Below are positions 1 through 11,600 of a stretch of DNA of 64,000 nucleotides, one piece after another; positions within the stretch are counted from its first letter, which is position 1; each line of letters starts with the position of its first letter. The position numbers and the translations under genes were made by a program. The DNA is from Helichrysum umbraculigerum (taxonomy: Eukaryota; Streptophyta; Magnoliopsida; Asterales; Asteraceae): positions 91,504,777 through 91,568,776 of the forward strand of contig CATIUR010000005.1 of NCBI GenBank assembly GCA_949592205.1, written 5' to 3'. Below the pieces are notes generated by a model. It was not told where the DNA came from, made no database searches, and saw only the letters and a program-made list of their open reading frames with translations.

Positions 1-1827
1 AACTCTCTCTCTCTAGATTTAGGTTAGCATTCTCTCTCTAGCACTACTCTTAGGAGTTAGAGGAGAATTAGTAGGTTAGAGTAGAAGCTCTCAGTAGCTT
101 TTGTACGGAGTTACTCCGAGACTTCAGATTTGTGAAGATTTGTCTGTATTACTCTCGTATTCAGGTTTAATACAATCTCTCGCATTTATTCTTTTAATTA
201 TGCTTTCTTATTATGCATGCTTAGGAATGAATGCTAGAATTATGCTAGGCTAGACAAATCAATGTTTGTTGTGATGTATGCAATGTTAGGATAGTTATGA
301 TATAATACACAATTGGGGATAACACCATTATGAAACAATGGAGGTAACGTTATACGGCTTTCATTTGTATAGCGCCGGAATCATCACAAATGTGTGTAGT
401 ACGGAACGTGGAAGCTATGAAAGTCGTGGGCACAATCCGTTGTGGAAATAATGATTCCCAATTGTGAACATACTGTTACTCTGTCTGTGTAAGTTTAAAA
501 CTGTTTGCAAACTTATAAGCTGAACCTCTGATTATTTATCTATCCAACTTATGCTGTGGTTTGTATCCTCCTCCCTAGAACCTGGCCAATTGCTAGAAGT
601 AGGATTGCCAACTATTCTGTGTATGATGATCAATGAACTCAACATGGTCGTTGTTCTCTTGATTGAAACACATCCGAGGGACACGAAGCATAGGATTAGA
701 GATAGATTAGGTTCATGTTTGTTTGTTGTGTATCTTTGGGACAACTTCCGGGATATTCATGATTTGATTATTAGGTCAGTTAATGTGATGGCTAGTGTTC
801 CGTCCTATTGCATGTTCTTGTTTGATTGTTGCTTAGGTACTGCATGCTAGACATACGTAAACATTATCACTGCCCTGCTGATTAGATTTTCGTAAACATA
901 ATAAACATAATACAGATAGGTTAACATGTATGTATTAGTTGTAATGATTGTATGATTAATGATGAACAATTCAGCTGACCGTTAGACAGATTATCCCAAC
1001 CGGTTCCGCGGGTTAAACCCTGTTCATGTTATTGTTCACTGAACAATTCATGCCATGATACTAACGTCCTCCGGATGTCTGTAAATGGGGACCTGGATTA
1101 GAGGATAGTTGTCAGTTGAATTGGTCTGTACATTTGGAAGAACTTCCGGTGTACTGGACATTCTATAACTGCTATCCATGTGACATATTATATATCTGAT
1201 TGCGGACAACTCTACGTTAGGTATATAGTAGGATCGTAGTTGTAGCTCATTAAGAAATACTGGAATATCTAGTGAGTAATCTGGAACCCTAATTGGTATA
1301 ACGGAAAAGCTGTAAAACGCCCGAGTATCCGGTATATCGTTAACATACATACGTGGGAAACCGAGTAAAGGTCGTAGGCATAATACTTTATCTACCAATT
1401 AAGTTTCTATGACCTCACCGGATTAATCATCACATCTAGTAAAATTATCCCTCATAACTATCCATCCAAATAACATTGCTGAAGTCACAGCAAACATATT
1501 CCTTATCTTGATTTCTCTGCGTACTCCGTACAAACCCCTGTCTTTAATTTAGTTTTTAGTTTAGAAAACAAACCAACCTATCAAAAAAAAGTTTTAAAAA
1601 TCCCAGCTAAATTACAAAAGATAATTAATCCGCCTAGATTCTCATGCCCGTTGTAGTTTGAAGAACGACACCTGAGTCATACATACCGCTTACTGCCCTT
1701 TAGGTCTTTAAGTTGTATCAAAACTTAGGATACCCAGCATAATAAATATAAAACACACTGTCCGCGCGCCCTTGCCGGAAGGTTCAACGACCGGAGTAAA
1801 ATCCGACCGACCGCGGGGTGTATGACA
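1..1827 (+). mobile_element. Partial LTR, family F (left edge of window)
   Basis: This stretch is near-identical to 60709-62543, the right 1.8 kb of LTR F, in the same orientation, and ends with the LTR terminus GACA at 1827. The first part of the LTR (promoter and TG end) lies outside the window. No TGGCGCC-type primer-binding site follows the end, so it is either a 3' LTR of an element to the left or a solo LTR. Small ORFs here (for example 1048-1398, minus) recur in F and look like chance open frames within an LTR. Confidence 0.85.
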
Positions 1828-2642
1828 TAGGGCCATATGGCCGATTTTTTTTTATCATAGGAGCATGGCCAACACCATGACTTGTCTCCTAAATTATTGA
1901 GTTAGATATTTTGGTAGTTTAACCCGTGTTCGTTTACCCGATCGTTATACGTTTTAATACGTTATAGTCGATTGGTTCGTTAACGTTATTTCATGTCAAT
2001 ATTTTTCGAAGTATTATTCTCAAATACTTTATTTTGAGTTTACAAATTATAAAATTTAACTCATTTGATTGTTGGGCTCGATTCGTGTATTTTTATCGCG
2101 TATAATACGTTTTAACTAAAACGTATAATTGTTTTGTTTTTCGTTATGCTTTATTCGTTCACATAATATTTTAATGTAAATAACTAATATAAAAATGGTT
2201 TTACGTTATTTAAAATTTCGTATCACCAACTATTGTATATATATTTATTTGTCAAGTTCGATATGTTTGTTTCGTACGTAATTACAAATAACTACGCTAA
2301 TAGTAATACATTACGTATTAATTTGTAAGTTTTTACTAAACTTATTCTACAAAAATAGTTTTGAATTCACTAATCAGGGAATTAACTCTAGGTAATGCAT
2401 GTAGTTAAGTAAAGATTTGTACCCTAATTGGAGGATTGTCACATGTATGTTGGTCAATTATATTGTTAATAACCTGTATTAATCTATATCAACTAAATCT
2501 ACTAATATTGCGATGTTGCAGTTTTGATCCTCTTGAATCTAATGAAAAAAAAATCAAAGAGAACCTACATCAAATAAAAAGAATTATATATAATTTAATT
2601 TTATGCTAGTTAAACTTTAAATAAAACTAATCACTCGAAATC
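1828..2642 (-). repeat. Degenerate gypsy LTR-like sequence, no gene
   Basis: AT-rich non-coding DNA. The reverse complement of about 1920-2340 resembles the early part of LTR C (about 40300-40620), including CGATCGGGTAAACG and nearby AAAACGT runs. I read it as an old, decayed LTR remnant in reverse orientation. The last part (about 2580-2642) is the downstream flank of U1. Nothing coding is seen. Confidence 0.35.
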
Positions 2643-2804
2643 GATAGGGGCCGCGAACGCAGGCCCCCCTAACACAAATTATGACGTAGGATCGACCACT
2701 TGAGCCGACCTTAAACTAGCACCTCTCCTTTATGTGCAATGGAGATCACCAGCCTAGGCCATGGGCCTTCTTGATCGCCCAAAAGACCCCGTCCAGGTAA
2801 GTGA
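2643..2804 (-). ncRNA. U1: U1 spliceosomal snRNA gene
   Basis: The reverse complement contains the U1 5' splice-site-pairing sequence ACTTACCTG (2794-2802), followed by GACGGGGTC and GGGCGATCA of stem-loop I. The middle carries plant U1-like GGCCTAGGCTGG and CATTGCAC. A Sm-like site AATTTGTG lies near 2673-2680, followed by a GC-rich terminal hairpin ending at about 2643. Length is about 160 nt, as expected. U1 defines 5' splice sites in the nucleus. Odd point: the first two nucleotides are TC, where U1 normally begins AT, although the pairing region is intact. It could be an expressed variant or a recent pseudogene. The 3' end is set by similarity and may be off by a few bases. Confidence 0.9.
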
Positions 2805-2826
2805 CTTTTCCATTGCCCTCCCTCTC

Positions 2827-2879
2827 TTTTTATACTACTACCTTCCCCTTCTCACTTTCTTTTCAAACCAATGTGGGAT
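2827..2879 (-). promoter_or_regulatory. U1 snRNA promoter: USE and TATA
   Basis: On the minus strand an upstream sequence element ATCCCACATTG lies at 2869-2879, matching the plant USE consensus RTCCCACATCG at all but one base. A TATA box TATAAAAA lies at 2827-2834, about 23-30 bp before the RNA start. USE and TATA are separated by 34 bp, the long spacing that marks Pol II-type plant snRNA genes rather than Pol III-type (U6). Confidence 0.88.
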
Positions 2880-3820
2880 CATATATATTCACAGTTTACA
2901 ACTACAACAAAAACTAAACTTTGGCATCCTTCACTATCCATGGTTTCATTTTTCGGTTTTCTGAATTCTCGGATTTGTTCTACCATTATAAACTAAATAC
3001 GGTGCTGAATTCTTCTGCCACTCCCATGTGAGCAGAACACAGAAACTCATAATATAAAAGAAAGAAAAAGAATTGATATTTTCTATACTGTATGGCATCT
3101 ATGCAAATCTTGTTATATAAGAAACCATCAATGATTATGGTTTAGACAACTTAAGTTGAGGAAAGTAAATTCCTGAATAAAAAATTAAGTGAAGTAAAAT
3201 TGCAGCTTATGAAAAGACTAACATGTCATGAAGAAAAAATGCGCACGATGAAGCATGAAATGTTACAGAACACTGCAGAAAGGAAGACATAGTTGAATGA
3301 TTTATATCAGCAATTTAAACTTGTACAATTCTATCTTCATCCTGAAAACCTGACTTAATTAGGATACAAATTTTGTAAGATAATGTATGATCTACTATAG
3401 TTAACCATATCATTATTGTACTTTCACCTTAAATTCTCTTTTTAATATATAAACCTTTGCTAGAAACACGAAAGAGGGAATTCAGACAGATTGTCTCAAA
3501 TTTATACGAAGATTGGAACCCAACGGTTGTTGTGAGAGGAGGGTCGGGAGCAAGTGCAGTGGCAGCTCGAAAGTTCACAGTCAAACACTTTATGCATATA
3601 GTATAATAATTGGAAGCACAATCGGAGTTACAACATTGTTTCAGTTTTATTAAATGGCTTGGCTCACTTATTTTACGAATCGAGTGTTACCTTAGTTTAT
3701 ATCTTAGCTTCCGGATATGATCATATATATAATAGAAAGACAAAAATATAGTAGTAACTTTTGCCACATAATCACATGTTATGTACAACTGAAATTAAAT
3801 AAATTTTTGACAAAAGATTA
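2880..3820. other. Intergenic spacer between U1 and U2, no feature seen
   Basis: AT-rich DNA with no open frame of note, no further snRNA similarity and no clear repeat. The part nearest 3820 is the 3' flank of U2. Confidence 0.5.
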
Positions 3821-4016
3821 GAGGGGTGAGCCAGGCCATGGCAATAGTGCAACGCCAAGACGACTCGCAAAGACCCCAATAGCAAGCTACTGTGATGGGT
3901 CTTTCCCCAAGAAAAATAAGATTAATATCAAGTGAGCCAATGGCTCACATATCAGATATTAAACTGATAAGAACAGATACTACACTTGATCTTAGCCAAA
4001 AGGCCGAGAAAGGTAT
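3821..4016 (-). ncRNA. U2: U2 spliceosomal snRNA gene
   Basis: The reverse complement begins ATACCTTTCTCGGCCTTTTG at 4016 and continues with the branch-point-recognition region GTGTAGTATCTG, then the stem IIa/IIb region. The 5' 80 nt look canonical. The body continues through the loop III/IV region and ends CACCCCTC at 3821, giving 196 nt, the usual plant U2 length. U2 pairs with the intron branch site in the spliceosome. It lies about 1.0 kb upstream of U1 on the same strand. The promoter is intact, so it is probably functional. Confidence 0.95.
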
Positions 4017-4040
4017 GCTTTCCATCTTCTTAGGCCTTGG

Positions 4041-4093
4041 TTTTTATAGGCAGTCTCCCTCCTTTTGCATACTTCAATTGGCCGATGTGGGAT
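4041..4093 (-). promoter_or_regulatory. U2 snRNA promoter: USE and TATA
   Basis: On the minus strand a perfect USE (ATCCCACATCG) lies at 4083-4093 and TATAAAAA at 4041-4048. USE lies 67-77 bp and TATA 25-32 bp upstream of the RNA start. The USE-TATA gap is 34 bp, identical to that of the neighbouring U1 gene, as expected for Pol II plant snRNA genes. Confidence 0.93.
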
Positions 4094-5099
4094 TGTCCCT
4101 TTGATTTCATTTCCCTGAAACAATCTTTTTTTGAAGCTTAATATCCAGAGATGTAAAGATGTGGCAGTCAGGAATGTAGCTGCAAGCAGTTGCAGAATTG
4201 TGTAGTTCGTGGTGAGTGACAAGTTGTTTGACGATAATGTCATCTTGAGAGTGTGAGTTGGCATGGCTAGCGATGATTTTATCAGTGTTGATGGAAGTTG
4301 ATGAAATGAGTTTAAGTTGTTTTCAACCATCGTGGCTATAGTTTCTTCGAGTAGTGGTGGGTCGCTTTTGGAGGTGTATCTTAGTATAATGAAAGTACCA
4401 AATGGCAAGGTCAAATTCGAGATGACCAATCTCCATAAAACAAAAAGTACTAGAACAAGGATTACGTACATATAGCCAAAAATATTAACCAACTTTACTA
4501 TATCAAATATTAAATTGGCATAGTTTAATTTAAGCTATGGAGGTGTTACTGGTCGTGCATGTATCAACTGTTTTTCTTATATGAAAGGTCTTATTGACAC
4601 TAGACTTGATTGTCCTATTTATTTGAACCTTTTTTTAGCGAAAGAAAAGTTAAGATTTGATGCAGACTCGTTTTGATAAAGGTTTCAAATACGGCTATAA
4701 GCATGTGTTTCGATCTCATATAATGCACAATTTTAGATAACGCGGCCACACAAATATGTCATTCTAGCAAAATAACCTGAATTAGTGAATTGTAAACCTA
4801 GTATATTTGACGAAGAAAGCTATGGAATGATCGTTTTCAGCTAATTGCGCAAAGAAAACAACCAACAAACTTCAACACCAGCATTAATTTAATTATACAA
4901 TAAAAAAGACAACAGACCAAAATTGCAAATTTAATTATGAATATAACCCAAGGACAAATGTATAAGTTACTTATAAGTTAGAATTTCCAAAAGATGTTCT
5001 TATACCCAATGAATTATGTTATGATAACACAAGTATAAATCACATCTAACTCTACTTTTAAATTACTCAAAATCTCCCTCAACTCATGAAAACAATTTT
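4094..5099. other. Intergenic: HYL1 3' flank and U2 upstream region
   Basis: AT-rich sequence with no recognisable gene. The part next to 5099 probably includes the 3' UTR of the HYL1-like gene. An open frame at 3992-4492 (minus) runs through the U2 promoter and 5' end and is not credible as a gene. Confidence 0.5.
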
Positions 5100-5684
5100 C
5101 TATTCAAAAAATGAACTCTGATCCTCACTAGGGTTACTACACAAAACCAACTCACTCAGGTTGCAACATGGAACCGACTCACTCGGGTTGTTACACGGAA
5201 CCAAAATGCTTTCCCCGTTTGTCTTCAAATCTTTGACTTCACCTGCAGAAGGATCATCTAATTTAACCTCAACAACGTCACCTGGGGTTGGAAACTTCTT
5301 CTTTCGTCTCTTAGGAAACTTATTTTTTTTCCTCTTATTTGTTTTCACTTTGTCCTGTGCTTCCACCACCGGTCGCTCGGGTACCTTCCGTTTAGTGGGG
5401 ACCACTGTGTATATGGAATCTGTATTGGATGTCTCTGGTTTATCGCTTGCCTCAGGTGTGCTCATTTGTATTGCCAAAAGAGCGGTTCTTGCTGCTTTAA
5501 GTTCTGCTTCCTTCTTCGTCTTTGCTGCTGTACCAATATATTTAATTCCTCCTATGTCGACTGTACAAGAAAATGGGGATTCGCGTCCCTTTGTCGCGTC
5601 ATTTGTACAGACATAAGATGGGATAGCGTAATTCATCTTTTGTGCATATTCCTGAAGTAGGTTTTTGCATAATCCAGTTTCATG
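5100..5684 (-). CDS. HYL1 (DRB1): HYL1-like exon 3: dsRBD2, NLS and C-terminal tail
   Basis: The acceptor is the AG just above 5684 (minus strand ...TTTTGTAG then CATGAAACTGG), so the exon begins in phase 0 with HETGLCKNLLQEYAQK. The open frame alone would start 16 codons later at an internal Met. dsRBD2 ends at about AARTALLAIQ. The tail holds KRKKNKFPKRRKKKFP, a strong basic nuclear-localisation candidate, then three degenerate roughly 11-residue repeats built around C-N-x-S-E near the end. The stop codon TAG is at 5100-5102. Arabidopsis HYL1 also has tail repeats, but of different length and sequence. Confidence 0.9.
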   Translation of the reverse strand, partial: HETGLCKNLLQEYAQKMNYAIPSYVCTNDATKGRESPFSCTVDIGGIKYIGTAAKTKKEAELKAARTALLAIQMSTPEASDKPETSNTDSIYTVVPTKRKVPERPVVEAQDKVKTNKRKKNKFPKRRKKKFPTPGDVVEVKLDDPSAGEVKDLKTNGESILVPCNNPSESVPCCNLSELVLCSNPSEDQSSFFE

Positions 5685-8600
5685 CTACAAAAGTAGAGAA
5701 CAAGCGGTCAGATGAAGAGAAAAAAAAAAGGCAGATGAATTTTGAAAATAAGAGAAAGGGTAATAGAAACCAAATCCACCTGGTTGTTCATAAAAACTAT
5801 CAAAGTTATATTCGTTATTAGTAAAGCAGCCGGATCTGAGAGTTCTAGGGCAAAATAGTCATTTTAGTGATTTTCACTAACACTTGGCCGGATCATGTCA
5901 AAATGTGACTGATATCTAATACAGTTATACCTTCACTCCTTCAGTGGCCATTGTGTAAACAATTTAAAGTTTGAAGATTGGTTTGAAAAAGCACGCCTAG
6001 GCGCTATGCGCCAAGAGGCATTAGGCATAGCGCCATGGTTCTACTCTAGGCAAGACTTGGTCATGAGGCGGTGCCTAGTCGCTAGGCGATCGAGGCGGTG
6101 CCTTGGGAGCCTTACGCGGATCTGGTATTTTGTGGGTTTTCTTGTACTTGTATATGCCAGCCCATTTTATTAAGATACAATGGATTACACAATTTTATTT
6201 GAGCCCGTTATGCAATATTGAGTCCATTAATCCAATGTTCCTTTACTAACCCTATCATAACAGAAAGTTTACGACTCTAAGCCTCTAACAACACAAGGGC
6301 TCCAAATCTTTAACCGCTCATGTCTCCAAAACACCTAATTGAAGCTAGATGATAAATTAATTGAAGACTTTGACCTTCTCATGTCAAGTATTAATTGAAG
6401 AATACAAAGAGATTGAAGTTGGATTATCAATTTATTTACGTAAGGCTCTCGCCTTAGCGCCTAGCGTCTAGGCCTTCGGACCCTGAGCGCCTTGGATAGC
6501 CTATCGCCTTTTAAACCAAGGTTTATACGCCCTTCTATGTATGACATAATATATCTCACAAGAGCAGTATAGCCTGACTAAACTTAAAGTTTAATGTTAA
6601 CGTTCAGTTTTCAGAAGTTTTGAACGCTAAAGTAAACACTGTATCAACGGAAATGGAAAAATGGAAATATCAAGCTCTTTCGCCAACCCAGTTATGCTTG
6701 CAGATATAACACTATTTTTGAGTCCATGATTAATAAACAGATAGTGTTGAGTTTCTTCTACACAAGAAGAACTTGAATATTGTAGATTGACGATTAAAGT
6801 AATATAGTGTGTTATTATCCTTGAATAATTACGCACAGATGTCAAAATTCTAAAAGCTTGAGCAAAGAAGAACACATCTGACATTCTACTAAACATAATC
6901 TATATATGTTTCATTCTAAAAGCTTGAGCAAAGAAGAACACATCTGACATTCTACTAAACATAATCTATATTCGTTTCCCTTGAACTTTTGCAATAGAGA
7001 CCTTTATACACCCAAAAATTTCAATTGGATACCTATTTCATGTAAGACGTCAAACAAGCTGCAGATGGAAAAGTGAGAACGCTGCAAGTGAACAGGCCCT
7101 ATATAAGTATATAGGGAGGAAGTGTGGTGCCTCTAATATCAAGTAAAATGATTATGACCCGTCATTCTATTAAAACAGTATATCTGGCCTCACCAGTCGT
7201 TTTTTCCGGCTAAAAGAGCAAAGTATAGTTGTCTGAATTGTTTATGTGAATGGAATGAAAAACAACCACCTATAGAGATTACCAACTAGTGCACTACCCA
7301 GAAATCAATTTAGGCGACCATTTAATGGTAGAGCTCTAATCACTAAGTAAAGCTCCAAGCTTCATTTTCCCTATATATGGACCGTGTGCAACATAAAATG
7401 CTCCAGTAACCCATCTGTAAGCCATTTCGCCAACTTCAGGGGGAAAAAGAATAAAGAAGAAGAAAAAAAAATGGCGAAGTGGGGTTTAGCCAATTATAAT
7501 AGATGGGCACAGGCAGTCTGACATTTGGATCTCAAGTCTTAAAGATAACTTAATGCCACAAAGCCCCAATTAATTCATATAAACCAGATATGCGCACAAA
7601 AACACGGACTAGAGAGGCTTTAGAATATAATTGAAGTAAATTGTACCATGCATTCAACACAAGCGCTCACTGAACAAAATTTACTAGTTTCAAAATTAAT
7701 AAGCCGTGTTTTTTGCCTAAAACCTTATGATGACTACATCATAATGTAGCATATAGGCTAGTGATAGTAGATACCTATTGCACCAAGGCCTCTAAAACTT
7801 AAAAGATTGGGTATTGGAGGGGGAATAATATGATGATTGATGATGATGATGATGATGAAAGGTGAACGTTTACCTGTGCATAAATCTAAATTTGGATACA
7901 AGTTTGAAACCAATTATCAATAAATAGATCTCATATCTCATACATTCAAAACAATTACATATACATACTTATACACGTCTCATGGCTCATCTTATATGTA
8001 CTTTATTTAGTGGTTAAATAATGCAGTGCGATTATGTCGGTCTAAATATTGAGGTAAAAGAAAGAATTTACGAGTATTTCTGAAGAATTAATCTCTCTAT
8101 ATTTACAAGTGGAGACTATAATTAACCTTCTAATGAAACCTGATCATGATTCCCTTTTACGTATGGTCAACAATATGAGTATTTTCTGAATTGCAGATAG
8201 GGGTGTTAATGAACATATTTACAATAGAGGAATTAATACTAAATTTATAAGCCTGGTAAGTTTCACTCTATCGATGCAAATATTGACAAAGCGATACTTA
8301 CCACGGGATGAGAAACACTGATATCTGTAGCCCCAGATTTAGCAATTTCAATGAGAGCAACTTCAGCAGCAGATTGTTCAGACGCCTTCCGATTTAAGAA
8401 CCCGGTCAGAGAATGATAAGTTTTCTCGTTTATGACCACAGTTGACCTGAATTCTGGCTGGTGCGAAGGGCCTTCCTTGATAGTATGATAAATAGGTGTA
8501 GTGAGTCCCGCCTTTTGAGCATACTCTTGCAACCGACTTTTGAATACATAACAATTTGAGACACCTGCAACATTTGATGTTTCTTTAACTGAAGTCAAAA

Positions 8601-11600
8601 GGTTAAGTAGTTAATAAAAGCTCATAGTTTGTCAGACAGATTGAACATCACTAGCATGATACCCGCACGATGTAGCGGTGTATTGTATTTTATTATAAAT
8701 ATTAATTCAATGATAGTGATATGTTACCCGTAATAATGAGTTGACAGTGATAATTTACTTGTAAAGAGAGGAAAAAATGTGAAATTGATAGAGTTGTATT
8801 TGAAAATAAGAATTAGAGAAACCAATAAGGAAATGTTGAATCTCAATCTTAAGATTTTTAAAAATAAACTACCAACATGCATTATAGATAGTATAGATAA
8901 TACAAACCTATTAATAATTCAAAAACCCAACAACAAAACCAAAGCAAACATTGCACATTTTATCAAACACTATGGAGGGCCAAGCATCCTAATACGCAAT
9001 GACTTCGAAGAGATGAATGGAATCTCTACGAGTTACGAATTAATTTTTCGACTATTTTCTTATGCCCTATTTTGTGATTCACAACCACTTGTCAATTATA
9101 CTGCCAAGCTATTTTGTCCATACATCAAGTCAATGATTACCATATGTTGAAAACTCTCTCGTAGATTATAGATAGAATACTATCGATAGTATACGATACG
9201 AATTTGTTAAGTGTCTCAAGCAAATGGGATCCAGACTCTTCATTCACCTGTAGCGCAATAACCATGCCTAGATACCCGAAGACCGGTTTTCCCGAAAAAG
9301 TAGAAACGATATGACTTATGATACCGGATCCAGGCAGAATGATGAGACATGCATAAAAACATTAGGTCCTAGTATGACATCTCTAATCACCAAGCTCTAA
9401 TGTGTGATTCCTTTCTTTGTTTCTAATTATATCAAGTAGATAAGACCATTCTTCTCACACAGTCACAATAATACAGAAGGAAGGGGCTATTTTAAATGAA
9501 AGAATGCAAGACAAAGTTGTGTGAAAGCAACAGATAAGTTAATGGCCGTGGTAAAGATGCATACACTCCCATGATTTTGTATTTGCCGAGATGCATATTT
9601 CATCGGGTTTTCTTAAGGCTACTTTTAGACATTATTATCAGAGACGCTAGTGTACCAAAATTATTTATACACACATCCCTGCACTGAATTAATCGAGAGT
9701 AAATTGCATAAGACATGTTCCTCATTTAATTAGAAGGGTTAATGTGCACTAACAAACTGATACAAATTCATCAGCTTTCTTTGATATAAAATTTAATCTG
9801 TATGCCAAATATTGCAATTTTGGCATCTTAATTAGTTTGTCACTAGAAAACTATCAGGTTTGACATCAAATTACAGCGTATCTCCATCTACAAGAATAGA
9901 GGGTTTTGTGTTTGTTTCCGAATCAGATAGACCTCTATATGTATCTTAGCCCTTGTAACAAATGTCTAACGATACTAGAAGTCTATAATTCAACATAAAC
10001 AAGTTACTAACGTTGGAGAAACTAGAAACTGCACTCCAATAGCTTAACCCAAGGATATCAATATATTTGTTGAAAAAATAAGGTAATGGCTGTAAAAATA
10101 TAATCATGTACCTTAAGGATTATTCTCATTTTCCAAACATCCTTCTTTTACTCTAAATTAAGTTCTAAGATCTTGTTCTTGACTGGGTCATCTAGATTTG
10201 TCTTCCAATGGTGAACTTTAGAGATATGTTGTTTCATTTACCGACACTAACAACACTAGTGACTCCTCTACTGAATCGGCCCTAGACCCCACGGAATCTT
10301 CATCCAATGGCCACTCATAAGCTTTATCTGTAGTTCTAATAGTGGTGGTTTCATTAAACATTTACAGAGAATGACCTACTGACATACTTGCTTCAAGGCT
10401 ACTTAACAACACATGAACTCGTTAAACTTGATGTTTCATCACTAAGGCGGCCGAAAGTTGGCAAGCTTTAGCGATGCAACTAGTAATCTAGAGTATCCTC
10501 ATTATTGTTCATGCATATGCACTTTTTTAGATGTTTTCTGCTTAGCATTTGAAAACTAAAATTCCATAAGAAACTATAGTCGTATTACAATACAATAAAC
10601 TCCAATGTTTGTCTGATCTATTAAATGATTCAACTCTTCCTGTCCCCAAAAGGATTCAAAGCATTTAACTTTCAAATAAAACAATGGCTTCATTACATGA
10701 AGACACACATCCCATAGTAATATTAGAACATGAACCACGGCATTAGTTGCAAGGTTATCACTTATGCATCCATTCTACATCTACTGACATACACTAAAAA
10801 GACACTTCAGTGGTTACAAATTACTCCACGTTTTTCTTTTTTTTAAAAACGGGCATCCGACCCGGGAAAAAATTTCTCCAATACAATAGAAAGCAAAACT
10901 AATCTCGGTCAAAGTTGCATCCTACCCTCTCCAGGGTTAAAGTAAGAGGTCAAACATCATATGTCATTATGTCATACCAAAGCCAATATACCAAGTTCTC
11001 AAGTAGATTAACCATTTAGCCATCAGGATGAATGCATCTCTGATTCCCAGTCAATACAAAATTTGGTTCTTTAATTTCCTTATTAATAATTACCCTTCTT
11101 TACAACATTAAAGTCAATATATATGATTCGAGAAGTCAAAATTTCCTCAACAAGATATCAATGTGCATGATAGGCTGTCACATAAAGTATAAACTGTGTC
11201 TTTTCAAATAAATGCCAGTCAGATTCCAAAGTATCAATTCAATAGGTCCATTCAATACAAGCCACATACAAGGGCCAATGAGGAATCTTTTCTTAAAACA
11301 GACGCACCAACTAACTCCATTCCTAATTTCCCACTATCAGGCATTTACAACTATATAATTACAAATGTCCTTAAGTAATTAAGCATTTTTGTCATAATAT
11401 AAATTCCTCTACTTTTTCACAACAGTTTATCCCTTCCCATTTTTCGCAGAGCATAGGTTCAAGAAAACGTTTACATAACGTTTGGCAAACACAAACCAGA
11501 TAAAATATATACTCTAATAACCAAAAAATTAGAGAGACCACAGAAACGGACAACGAATTCATTTGCACCAAGACAAAATATATGGATAATCGATTATTGT

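Larger units (their letters stand above)
5685..8301 (-). other. HYL1 intron 2 (2.6 kb)
   Basis: The donor GTAAGTATC starts at 8301 and the acceptor CTACTTTTGTAG ends at 5685 (minus strand). It contains a GC-rich inverted-repeat sequence (5973-6530) and a 58-bp direct duplication (6847-6970). No coding exon was recognised inside it. Confidence 0.75.

Noticed and set aside
1048..1398. 116-codon minus-strand frame also present at 61753-62103
   Set aside because: Both are in F-type LTRs, antisense to the LTR. Shared because the LTR is shared; no domain recognised.
3992..4492. 166-codon minus-strand open frame with a hydrophobic start
   Set aside because: It runs through the U2 USE, TATA and RNA 5' end, has no known domain, and its C-terminal part is simply translated snRNA promoter.
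5161..5616. 151-codon plus-strand frame opposite HYL1 exon 3
   Set aside because: A mirror frame of the real exon on the other strand.
6627..6896. 89-codon minus-strand frame in HYL1 intron 2
   Set aside because: No domain and no good splice sites in phase. Its start part is the duplicated 58-bp segment.
8779..9150. 123-codon plus-strand frame in HYL1 intron 1
   Set aside because: AT-rich, no recognised domain, and antisense within an intron. It could be decayed transposon coding sequence but nothing supports it.
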